A stretch of DNA of 33,891 nt from Geobacteraceae bacterium (lineage in GTDB: Bacteria; Desulfobacterota; Desulfuromonadia; Geobacterales; Geobacteraceae), in contig JAMXLF010000077.1 in assembly GCA_024281055.1 (NCBI GenBank), positions 1 to 33,891 of the forward strand. The letters run 5' to 3'. The position numbers and the translations under genes were made by a program. This document shows positions 25,559-33,891 of the stretch, in pieces. The notes beneath the pieces were generated by a model. That model saw nothing but the letters and a program-made list of their open reading frames with translations. It had not been told where the DNA came from and searched no databases. Each line of letters starts with the position of its first letter. Positions within the stretch are counted from its first letter, which is position 1.

Positions 25559-26749
25559 ATGAAACAGCTCAGAATAATTTTCGCGACCATGCTGACCCTC
25601 CTGACGCTCATCCTGCCGACGGTACACCCTGCGACCGCCGGGGATAAAGAGACCGTGGAGGGAGAGGGATATGCCACCATCGTCGACGGCCACAAGGATA
25701 CCGCCCGGGAAAAGGCAATCAACAACGCATTGCGCCGGGCCGTCGAAGAAGTCGTAGGCGTGATGGTCGAGTCGCAGACCCTTGTCAGGGATTTTCAGCT
25801 GTTGAACGACAGAATCTACACGCAAAGTTCGGGATACGTCCAGAGGTACGCTGTTATCGCGGAGAGGTGGGACGGTGATTCCTGCTGGGTGAAGCTGCGG
25901 GCGACTGTTTCCCTCGTCAAGTTGGAGCAGGGACTTGATTCCCTTGGCGTGCTGGCGAAACAGATGGGAAAGCCCCGGATTGTCATGTTCATGACGGAGC
26001 AGAATGTCGACCAGTCCGCTCCGTCATGCTGGTGGCGCGGTGACAACGGCGTCACCGGGGTGGCGGAAACCGTTCTGACCAGCAGGCTCCAGGAGAAGGG
26101 GTTTGAGTTCGTTGACCGGCGGGTTGTGCACGCCGCTATCAGAGAGAGCGGGAATTCCGCCGTGGCTGAGGTGAGCCTGAGCAATGAGGCGGCACTCAAG
26201 CTCATGGCCGGAGGAGAGGCGGAAGTGGTTATCATAGGACGGGCGCATGCCCGGCAAGGGGCTGCGCTTGCCGGGACCTCGATCCGTTCGTACCAGGCTA
26301 CGGTGACTGCGCGGGCTGTCAATGCCGACACCGGCGAGCTGCTTGCCTCTACTACCGGTCATGCGGTTGCAGCTCATGTGAATCCTGAAGCCGGAGGTGC
26401 TGAGGCTTTGAAAAAGGCCGCTGATGACGCTTCCGGACAACTGATTCGGCAGGTCACTGCCAGTTGGCAGAAAGTTGTCCATGGAAACCGGGTCGTCAAG
26501 CTTGTGGTGACAGGCTTGGCCTTTTCGGATGTAGCATTATTGAAAACCATGCTGAGAGAACGGATCAACCGTGTCGACGGGATATATGACCGCAGCTTCA
26601 GTGACGGTACGGTCAAACTCGACCTGGACGTCAAGACGGATTCTCGGGAGATTGCAGGGAATCTGGACAATGTCCGCTTTAAGGACGGTATTCTAAAGGT
26701 TACGTCTGTCACGGCAAACGTGATCCGGTTGACAATCACTCGGGGGTAG
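25559..26749 (+). CDS. FlgT-like exported protein
   Basis: This 396-residue protein has a Sec signal peptide (about 1-27, cleavage after ATA). The next segment, GEGYATIVDGHKDTAREKAI to about residue 100, is the FlgT N-terminal/LPP20-like fold, and the rest (about 130-396) has further FlgT- or TolB-like alpha/beta segments such as PRIVMFMTEQNV, VVIIGRAHA and a C-terminal KLVVTGLAF unit. FlgT is an outer-membrane-associated flagellar ring protein in Vibrio, but homologues occur without flagella, and no flagellar gene is near. First gene after the riboswitch; the ATG at 25559 follows AGGGG. A role in an envelope complex with the CsgG-like neighbours is inferred. Confidence 0.78.
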   Translation: MKQLRIIFATMLTLLTLILPTVHPATAGDKETVEGEGYATIVDGHKDTAREKAINNALRRAVEEVVGVMVESQTLVRDFQLLNDRIYTQSSGYVQRYAVIAERWDGDSCWVKLRATVSLVKLEQGLDSLGVLAKQMGKPRIVMFMTEQNVDQSAPSCWWRGDNGVTGVAETVLTSRLQEKGFEFVDRRVVHAAIRESGNSAVAEVSLSNEAALKLMAGGEAEVVIIGRAHARQGAALAGTSIRSYQATVTARAVNADTGELLASTTGHAVAAHVNPEAGGAEALKKAADDASGQLIRQVTASWQKVVHGNRVVKLVVTGLAFSDVALLKTMLRERINRVDGIYDRSFSDGTVKLDLDVKTDSREIAGNLDNVRFKDGILKVTSVTANVIRLTITRG

Positions 26750-26760
26750 TAGGAGGCACG

Positions 26761-29016
26761 ATGCGGGCAAGGTTTTATCCATTCATATTTTTGCTGGTGA
26801 TGCTGGTTTATGGTTGCGCCACCCCCGGCAAGGAGAGTTTCAAGATCGGGCTTGAACTCGAAAACCAGAACAGACTGGAAGAATCTCTCAGCATGTTCGA
26901 TGATGCTGTCGCCAAGGAGCGCAATAACGATGAGTACGCAATTGCCGCCGCCCGGGTACGGCAGCGCCTTATCGCCGCTTTGACGGCAAAGGCGAAGTCC
27001 TTTCTCGATGCCCGGCCTCTTACCTTCGAGCAGTTGCAGCAGGCTCTGACATATGCGGAAAAGGCACTTAAGCTCGACGGTAATAACGCCGATTCGGCAA
27101 AGCTCGTTGAAGAGACGAAGCGGCTCGTGGATGACATGATTGCCCGGGCGGAGGTGTTGAACACGGCGGCTCTCATGGCTGCTGACGCAAAAGAATGGCA
27201 GTACGCCCTTGACCAGCTCCGGGAGGTCAAGGATTTCTATCCCAGCTATCCCGAACTAGCGGAAAAAATCGCAAGGACCGAGAACGATGCAGTTGCCTAT
27301 TGCATGAAAGAGGCAGATAGTGCCAGGCGAAACGACGACCTGGCCTCGACCATTGCCATGCTGACGCAGGCGCTGATGATGCGGCCTTCCGATCAGCAGA
27401 TCACCCAGATGCTGGCTGACGCGAAGGCAGCACACACTCCCGAGAAGTACCTTGCAAAGGCCCAGACGCTTACTCAACAGAACGATTGGAATAACGTTGT
27501 TCCGCAACTAGAGAAGGCAAGGAAGCTGAATCCAGGGCCGGAGGCCCGCAGCCGGATTGACAAACTCTACCACGATGTGTTTGCCGTCTTTATCGAACGC
27601 GCCATTCACGATACCATGGAGGGTGACCTGTACGGTGCTTACGGCAACCTGATGTCGTCAGGCTTTGCGCCAGGCCAGAAATACGACGAGCGGATCGATC
27701 AGTTTGCCGAGAAACTTGCGGCCGCCATGATGGAAAAGGCGGCGGGATATGAGAACAGCGGCAAGTTGGGTAATGCCCTCGTCTGGTATGAAAAGGCACG
27801 GAAAATTACAGGGGAGCAGCGGGACCTCTTCCTGAAGATCGAGTCGCTCAGGGAAAAGGTCAAGCAGAGGGTGGTGAAAAAGATCGCTGTCATGGATTTC
27901 ACGTCGCCAAGTACCAGTCCGGACGCGGGCCGGGTAATGACTGACAACCTCCTCTCGTACCTGACCAAAAATGCCAGCACAGACGTCAAGATCTTCGCGC
28001 GTGACGTGCTCGGTGCCATACTCAAGGAAATCGAGCTGGGACAGGCCGGTCTCTACGACATCGAAAGCGCCAAAAAGGCAGGTAAGCTGAAAGGGACCGA
28101 TGTGCTGATCTTCGGCAGCGTTCTCCAGTACAACGTGGAGAAAAATGCTGACGAAGGGCTGAAGATGGTTAATGCCGTAATCGGCAAAAAATCAACGCTT
28201 AATCCTGCCTACCAGGTCTGGCAGGCCTCTCACCGCAACCCATCCGAGGAGGAGAAGCGCGCGGCACCGCCCGAGGTCATCGATGAAGATGTCAAGGAGA
28301 TCGTCAAATACAAAGTGGCAACCCACAAGAAGACGGCGAATGTGAGTGTTTCCTTCAGGGTGATTGACGTTGAGGAGGGTGAGGTGATCATCACCAAGAC
28401 TCTCAAGAACAAGAAGGAGGCGGTGGATACCTACTCGGAGGGGGTGGAATTCGCCAACATTCCGTTCAAGGAGCTCAAGCTCCCGTCGGACGGCGAGCTG
28501 CTTGATCAGGTCGTGGAGGAAACCATATCCGAGTTGGGCTACGGCGTCCTTTCCCTGTTCCAGAATCTCCAGGTCACCTACGCCAACAGCGCCGAGATGC
28601 TGAAAAAGAAGGGTGATTTTGAGCAGAGCATCGAACGGTGCATCGATGCAGCCTATGTAGAGGAGTTGAAAAACGTCTCAACGCCGATCGCGCAAAACGC
28701 CCGCAAGGAAATCGAGGTCCTGCTGCAGATAATAGCCACGGAACAGAAAAGCTCGGGAAAGACGGGGATTGCCGCGGTCCTTAACGGCGAAGCGGCCAGG
28801 TCCGTTACGCCGGGCGCCGGTAATCAGTTTCGCGGCGAGGGGGTAAAGGAAACTGGCGGGGCGCCATTGCCTGCTCCGGGCATGAAGAGTGCTCCCAAAT
28901 CTTCCAACGGAGAGGCTTTAGCGGCTTCGGCACTTCCGCCGGCCGGTGGGCAGCCAGCTGACAAAGGCGAACAGCAGGCAAATCCGCATCTTAAAACGGC
29001 AGGGAAGGCCAATTGA
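26761..29016 (+). CDS. TPR and CsgG-like lipoprotein
   Basis: This 751-residue protein has a lipoprotein signal (lipobox LVYGC, Cys about 19). Residues about 20-365 are helical TPR-like repeats (EESLSMFDDAVAKE, ALTYAEKALKLDG, TIAMLTQALMMRPSD). From about 371 a CsgG-like domain begins with KKIAVMDFTSPS, continuing RVMTDNLLSYL and KGTDVLIFGSVLQYNV, with a long insert, then FRVIDVEEGEVI. The last 80 residues are low complexity. CsgG is the outer-membrane secretion channel of curli; related domains also occur in non-channel lipoproteins. The start follows GTAGGAGG, eleven bases after the previous stop. Function is not known. Confidence 0.85.
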   Translation: MRARFYPFIFLLVMLVYGCATPGKESFKIGLELENQNRLEESLSMFDDAVAKERNNDEYAIAAARVRQRLIAALTAKAKSFLDARPLTFEQLQQALTYAEKALKLDGNNADSAKLVEETKRLVDDMIARAEVLNTAALMAADAKEWQYALDQLREVKDFYPSYPELAEKIARTENDAVAYCMKEADSARRNDDLASTIAMLTQALMMRPSDQQITQMLADAKAAHTPEKYLAKAQTLTQQNDWNNVVPQLEKARKLNPGPEARSRIDKLYHDVFAVFIERAIHDTMEGDLYGAYGNLMSSGFAPGQKYDERIDQFAEKLAAAMMEKAAGYENSGKLGNALVWYEKARKITGEQRDLFLKIESLREKVKQRVVKKIAVMDFTSPSTSPDAGRVMTDNLLSYLTKNASTDVKIFARDVLGAILKEIELGQAGLYDIESAKKAGKLKGTDVLIFGSVLQYNVEKNADEGLKMVNAVIGKKSTLNPAYQVWQASHRNPSEEEKRAAPPEVIDEDVKEIVKYKVATHKKTANVSVSFRVIDVEEGEVIITKTLKNKKEAVDTYSEGVEFANIPFKELKLPSDGELLDQVVEETISELGYGVLSLFQNLQVTYANSAEMLKKKGDFEQSIERCIDAAYVEELKNVSTPIAQNARKEIEVLLQIIATEQKSSGKTGIAAVLNGEAARSVTPGAGNQFRGEGVKETGGAPLPAPGMKSAPKSSNGEALAASALPPAGGQPADKGEQQANPHLKTAGKAN

Positions 29017-29026
29017 GGATAGGCTC

Positions 29027-31234
29027 ATGGTACGAAGGATCACGTTCATCGCGCTGTTGATTTGTCTCGGATGGCGTGTTGTTGGGGCCGTTGCCACTGA
29101 GATGGAGCTTAAACCGAAGCTTGCCTGCCTTCCTTTCGTTTCACTGAATGTTGACGCCATGGCTGTTGCCGAGAATCTCTCGTCTGTGCTGGCGAACAGT
29201 ATCGATCGTACGGGAAATTTCGAGACCGTTGAGCGTCGCAAAATAGAGGGGATGATCGAGCTCGCCGGACTGAAGATCAACAACCTGACGACGGACGACC
29301 TCTATCGGGTCGGGCGTGAGGCTGGTCTCGATTTTCTCGTTTCCGGCACGGTGAAGCGGGCCGGGAGCGGCATGACGGTCGAAGTCTTGTTGCTGAGCAT
29401 GCGGGCCGGCAAGATTTACTATGCCGACACATTCCAGGCAAACGATTATGAAATCGTTAGTCGAATGCAGCAGGTTACAGCTGAGATCATCGCCAAGACG
29501 AAGGAATGTATCCTGGAAGGGCGGGCTGCCGCCCAGGACAAGAAACCACTGGCGGTCCCCTTCGATGTGGAAGTAAGTGGCACGTCGAGTAGCCTGCGCC
29601 TCAAATGGAAACACGCAGACTGTTCGCCGGCGGTCGTTTTCAAGGTGTTCCGTGCGGCCAGAGAGGTGGGGCCTTTCGTTAATATCGCCACCAGCACCGA
29701 GCCTGCTTACACGGATGGTAACCTGAGGGTGAACGAGACGTTTTACTACCGGGTCAAGGCTGTCAACTCCCGTGGAGGGGAGAGTGAGTTTTCACAGACG
29801 GTAATGGGGAAGACTGCGCTTGCCCCTCCGCCGCCTATTCTTCTGAGCGTCGATGCTGAAGTAAAGGGGGCGGTGCTTTCCTGGCGGCCGCGTCCAGCCG
29901 ACGATAGTGACGTCAGGACGGTTGTCGCGGGTTACAGGGTTTACCGTAAGGGTATAGGAGACAAGGAGTACGTCGAACGGGCGCGCTGTCCGCGAGAGGC
30001 GATTACCTACCGTGATTCCGGTCTTGAGGAAAAGAAACATTATACCTATGCCGTTGTCTCATTCAATGGCGACGGCACCGAAAGTGAGTTTTCTACCTCG
30101 CTCGACGTCGTAGCAGTTCCCCCTATTGACGGGGTGCGCGTGGAAGCGGTCAGGAAGAGGCGGGTCGGCTTGCGATGGGCGCCGTCTTTGTGCGAGAGGG
30201 TTGAAGGATACGCCATCTATCGTTCGGATCGGCAAGACGGGGGATACGACAGGGTTGGTACCGTCAGCGGGAGAGAGATGACAGCGTATGGGGACCAAGC
30301 TCCGGAAAGCTGCAAGACCTACTGGTATCGGATCGCGGCATACAACCGAGAGGGAGTGGAAACCACGCCCGCCCCACCGGTTGCCGTGACCACGGAGGGA
30401 AAGCTGCCGGTCCCGGCTGGTATTATGGCCATCAACGGCCAGACGAGAAAAGTAACTATCTACTGGCAACCTGTCGGCACCCCGGCCGATGGCATCAAGG
30501 GGTATCAGGTTTATCGGGCTGAGAACGACAAAGGCCCTTTCAGGCTGTTGGGCGATGTGACGGCGAATATCACCTCCTTCACCGACGAGAGTGCGCTGGG
30601 TAACGGCACGACCTATTTCTACAAGGTAGGTTCCTTCGATGACGGCGGCGATCTGAGCCCCCTTTCAGAGCCGGTGGCGGCTATCACCAAAGGAGTGCCC
30701 CGGGCCCCTGACGGTCTCAGGGCGGTATCCGGAGAGGTAAGACAGGTTACGCTCAGTTGGGGCGGCAATTCCGAGCCCGACATCGAGAAGTACGAGATCT
30801 ATCGCGGCCCTGCTGACGAAACGACGGTATCCCTGATCGACAGCGTCACCGTGACTTCTTACGTAGACAGGGGATTGGAGGACGGCGTCGGCTATAACTA
30901 CGCCGTCAAGGCGGTTAACAAAGAGCGGATGTCCAGTCCCGTTTCGACGGCCGTGTCTGCGCGAACCAGGCCGCTGCCGAAGAAACCGACCAATCTTCGA
31001 ATCGCGTTGCACGACGGTATCCGGATGATCACCTGGGAGCCGGCGAGTGATCAGAACATCTTGCGCTACAACGTCTACAAGAAGGGATTTATGGGGCTGT
31101 CGGAGAAGGTTGCCACGGTCGAGACGAATTCCTGTCGCATCGACAGCCTGATGGAGGATGCTGAACTGCTCATAAAAGCCCAGGACGATACCGGGCGCGA
31201 AAGCGAGGGGGCGGCAATCCTGCTGTCCCGGTAG
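29027..31234 (+). CDS. CsgG-like protein with six FN3-like repeats
   Basis: This 735-residue exported protein has an N-terminal signal (about 1-22). A CsgG/TolB-like domain (about 30-165) opens LACLPFVSLNVDAMAV and has VERRKIEGMIEL and DFLVSGTVKRAG. Six fibronectin-III-like repeats follow, each near 90 residues, with the tell-tale W (LRLKWKHAD, LSWRPR, LRWAPS, IYWQPV, LSWGGN, ITWEPA) and Y-x-V/Y-x-I strands (FYYRVKAVN, YTYAVVSFN, YWYRIAAYN). The CsgG-FN3 pairing is unusual and suggests a periplasmic or surface scaffold. The ATG at 29027, after GAGGATAGG, lies ten bases past the upstream stop; a longer reading from 28946 would overlap that gene. Confidence 0.82.
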   Translation: MVRRITFIALLICLGWRVVGAVATEMELKPKLACLPFVSLNVDAMAVAENLSSVLANSIDRTGNFETVERRKIEGMIELAGLKINNLTTDDLYRVGREAGLDFLVSGTVKRAGSGMTVEVLLLSMRAGKIYYADTFQANDYEIVSRMQQVTAEIIAKTKECILEGRAAAQDKKPLAVPFDVEVSGTSSSLRLKWKHADCSPAVVFKVFRAAREVGPFVNIATSTEPAYTDGNLRVNETFYYRVKAVNSRGGESEFSQTVMGKTALAPPPPILLSVDAEVKGAVLSWRPRPADDSDVRTVVAGYRVYRKGIGDKEYVERARCPREAITYRDSGLEEKKHYTYAVVSFNGDGTESEFSTSLDVVAVPPIDGVRVEAVRKRRVGLRWAPSLCERVEGYAIYRSDRQDGGYDRVGTVSGREMTAYGDQAPESCKTYWYRIAAYNREGVETTPAPPVAVTTEGKLPVPAGIMAINGQTRKVTIYWQPVGTPADGIKGYQVYRAENDKGPFRLLGDVTANITSFTDESALGNGTTYFYKVGSFDDGGDLSPLSEPVAAITKGVPRAPDGLRAVSGEVRQVTLSWGGNSEPDIEKYEIYRGPADETTVSLIDSVTVTSYVDRGLEDGVGYNYAVKAVNKERMSSPVSTAVSARTRPLPKKPTNLRIALHDGIRMITWEPASDQNILRYNVYKKGFMGLSEKVATVETNSCRIDSLMEDAELLIKAQDDTGRESEGAAILLSR

Positions 31235-31250
31235 TGGAAAGGAAGTCGCC

Positions 31251-31547
31251 ATGAAAGCAAGAATTCTGTTTCTGTTTGGCATGCTGTTTGTTGTTTCCAC
31301 AACTGCCAGTGGGGAAGGGGCGCCAGGAACCAGGGAACATCCGGTTTCCGACAACGGCAGGTATCAGCTCTTTCAAGGAACCTACACCGCCTTCGACCTG
31401 AAGCGGCAGGAAACGTATTCCCAGCAGGCCGTATTCCTCATCGACACCAGGACCGGTCAGGTGAAACGCTATGTGAACAAGATCGATACCGAGGGTAAGT
31501 ATATCGAAATGTGGGTATCCACTGATCTCCCTGTAGAGAAGAAATGA
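31251..31547 (+). CDS. Small secreted protein of the riboswitch operon
   Basis: This 98-residue protein has a signal peptide (about 1-22) and a mature part with YQLFQGTYTAFDLKR and FLIDTRTGQVKRYV, resembling a small beta-sheet domain. It begins 16 bases after the FN3 protein with AAAGGAAG upstream, so it is probably the last gene of the four-gene operon. No family was recognised with confidence. Confidence 0.75.
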   Translation: MKARILFLFGMLFVVSTTASGEGAPGTREHPVSDNGRYQLFQGTYTAFDLKRQETYSQQAVFLIDTRTGQVKRYVNKIDTEGKYIEMWVSTDLPVEKK

Positions 31548-31619
31548 CCGCTATTGCTCCTTCAGCAGTCTCATCAACACTATCCACCGTTGTATCCACC
31601 ACGTTCTCTCCTGAACCGT

Positions 31620-31653
31620 CTGCCTATTTATTGTGTGCACAATAAATAGGCAG
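31620..31653. promoter_or_regulatory. Perfect 34-bp palindrome, candidate enhancer site
   Basis: CTGCCTATTTATTGTG (31620-31635), two bases, then its exact reverse complement (31638-31653). It lies about 95-130 bases upstream of the predicted sigma-54 start for nifH, the usual place for an activator site, and has no T-run after it. It might instead be a hairpin ending the upstream operon. It lacks the NifA pattern TGT-N10-ACA. Bases 31548-31619 and 31654-31723 show nothing else. Confidence 0.55.
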
Positions 31654-31678
31654 TTGCTCCCGAAAGATGCTTGCCTAA

Positions 31679-32779
<1,101 letters not shown>

Positions 32780-32782
32780 ATT

Positions 32783-32872
32783 TCACCCTCCCCCTCGCCC
32801 CCTCCCATCAAGGGAGGGGGATGAATATTGCTCCCTCTCCCCTCGTGGGAGAGGGTTGGGGAGAGGGGGAAT
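32783..32872. repeat. GC-rich palindromic element between nifH and nifD
   Basis: Two perfect 9-bp hairpins, CCCCCTCCC/GGGAGGGGG (32798-32806, 32812-32820) and CCCTCTCCC/GGGAGAGGG (32833-32841, 32847-32855), sit within an overall inverted repeat from CACCCTCCCC to GGGGAGAGGG. Elements of this kind (CCCTCTCCC/GGGAGAGGG) are interspersed repeats in many proteobacteria. In this position it may stabilise the nifH end of the message or reduce read-through into nifD. Confidence 0.7.
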
Positions 32873-32896
32873 TTATAACTGATAGAGGAGATTTTT

Positions 32897-33891
32897 ATGT
32901 CCCATCCAATAAAGAAAATAGACGGCATCACCAAAGAATCGACCCAGGAGATGATCGACAAGGCCCTGGAGGCCTATCCGGAGAAGGGGAAGAAAAAGCG
33001 GATTCCTCATCTTGCCCCTAACGATCAGGCCTCCTGTACCGCGTGCGTAAAGTCAAACCGCAAGACTGTCCCCGGCGTGATGAGTGCCCGCGGCTGCGCC
33101 TATGCCGGCGCCAAAGGGGTGGTCTGGGGCCCGATCCGCGACATGGTCCACGTCTCCCACGGCCCTGTCGGCTGCGGCTATTACTCCTGGGGGACCCGGC
33201 GTAACCTCATGAGCGGCATCAACGGGGTCACCAACTTCGCCATGCAGTTCACCTCCGATTTCCAGGAGAAGGACATCGTCTACGGTGGCGACAAGAAGCT
33301 CAAGGCGCTCCTCCAGGAGGCGAAAGATCTCTTCCCCCTGGCAAAGGGGATTTCGGTCCTCTCCGAGTGCCCGGTGGGTCTGATTGGCGACGACATCAAC
33401 GCCGTGGCCAAGCAGTCCTCCAAGGAGCTCGATATCCCGATCATTCCCTGCAACTGTGAGGGGTTTCGCGGTGTTTCCCAGTCGCTCGGCCACCACATCT
33501 CCAACGACACGATCCGCGACTACATCATCGAGACTCGCGAGTTCCCGGACCCGATCGGTCCCTATGACATCGCCCTGATCGGCGAGTACAACATCGGGGG
33601 CGACGCCTGGTCCACCAAGCCGCTCCTGGAAGAGTGCGGTTTCAACGTCAAGGCGGTCTGGACCGGCGACGGCGAGATGGAGAAGATCGCGGCGACCCAC
33701 CAGGTCAAGCTGAACGTCATCCACTGCTACCGTTCCATGAACTATATGTGCAAGGTGATGGAAGAGAAGTACGGCATTCCCTGGATCGAACTCAACTTCT
33801 TCGGCCCGACCAAGATCAAGGAGAGTCTCAGGAAGCTGACCGAACTGTTCGACGACAGCATCAAGGAGAAGGTGGAGGCGGTCATCGCCAA
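32897..33891 (+). CDS. nifD: Nitrogenase molybdenum-iron protein alpha chain, 5-prime part
   Basis: The first 331 residues are present; the gene continues past the window edge. P-cluster ligands are Cys67 in SARGCAYAG, Cys93 in [11 protein letters not shown] and Cys158 in [12 protein letters not shown]. Cys278 in HCYRSMNY is the FeMo-cofactor ligand, and His200 in SQSLGHH matches the substrate-channel histidine. This is therefore the molybdenum-type (Nif) enzyme, not Vnf or Anf. The ATG at 32897 follows AGAGGAG. Confidence 0.97.
   Translation, partial: MSHPIKKIDGITKESTQEMIDKALEAYPEKGKKKRIPHLAPNDQASCTACVKSNRKTVPGVMSARGCAYAGAKGVVWGPIRDMVHVSHGPVGCGYYSWGTRRNLMSGINGVTNFAMQFTSDFQEKDIVYGGDKKLKALLQEAKDLFPLAKGISVLSECPVGLIGDDINAVAKQSSKELDIPIIPCNCEGFRGVSQSLGHHISNDTIRDYIIETREFPDPIGPYDIALIGEYNIGGDAWSTKPLLEECGFNVKAVWTGDGEMEKIAATHQVKLNVIHCYRSMNYMCKVMEEKYGIPWIELNFFGPTKIKESLRKLTELFDDSIKEKVEAVIA

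Overview
The window looks like chromosomal DNA of a GC-rich anaerobic Desulfuromonadota bacterium, most likely a Geobacter relative. The evidence is nifH and nifD with Geobacter-type signalling, an ANTAR antitermination regulator, GG-N10-GC (sigma-54) promoters, a GEMM-I riboswitch with the base that marks the cGAMP subclass, and dense REC/PAS/GGDEF signalling. No tRNA, rRNA, CRISPR array or insertion sequence was seen. Genus assignment is inference.

Layout. 1-1400: terminators and a minus-strand pair encoding a Gly/Trp/Tyr-rich exported protein and a glycine-zipper lipoprotein. 1538-5847: a plus-strand carbohydrate-type ABC importer (Tat lipoprotein binding protein, ATPase, two permeases) behind a good sigma-70 promoter. 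5890-11849: a minus-strand operon read as egtD, then a very large molybdopterin oxidoreductase/cysteine desulfurase fusion, then a lipoprotein-like cardiolipin-synthase homologue. egtD makes hercynine; the fusion has the architecture of the metallopterin-dependent ergothioneine synthase, so this is a probable oxygen-independent ergothioneine pathway. A DinB-fold gene diverges from it.

12616-22152 is a signalling block: a 1400-residue hybrid histidine kinase with five PAS domains, an NtrC-type sigma-54 activator, a REC-PAS-PAS-GGDEF-EAL protein broken by a one-base deletion, a 72-residue Os1348/Nif11-like small protein, and a REC-PilZ protein. A convergent minus-strand pair (HlyD-type adaptor and ABC ATPase, no permease) follows. 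Then comes an ANTAR response regulator behind its own sigma-54 promoter.

25124-31547 is the most unusual part: a long leader carrying a GEMM-I riboswitch with A at the specificity position, then terminators, then a four-gene operon whose products all appear to be exported (FlgT-like protein, TPR/CsgG-like lipoprotein, CsgG-like protein with six FN3-like repeats, small secreted protein).

31620-33891 is the start of the nitrogenase operon. The nifH upstream region holds a perfect 34-bp palindrome, a sigma-54 promoter, a hairpin with an ANTAR-type hexaloop and an intrinsic terminator. nifH is complete; a GC-rich palindromic element separates it from nifD, which runs off the window. The ANTAR protein encoded at 24318 is a plausible antiterminator for this leader, so regulator and target may both be in the window.
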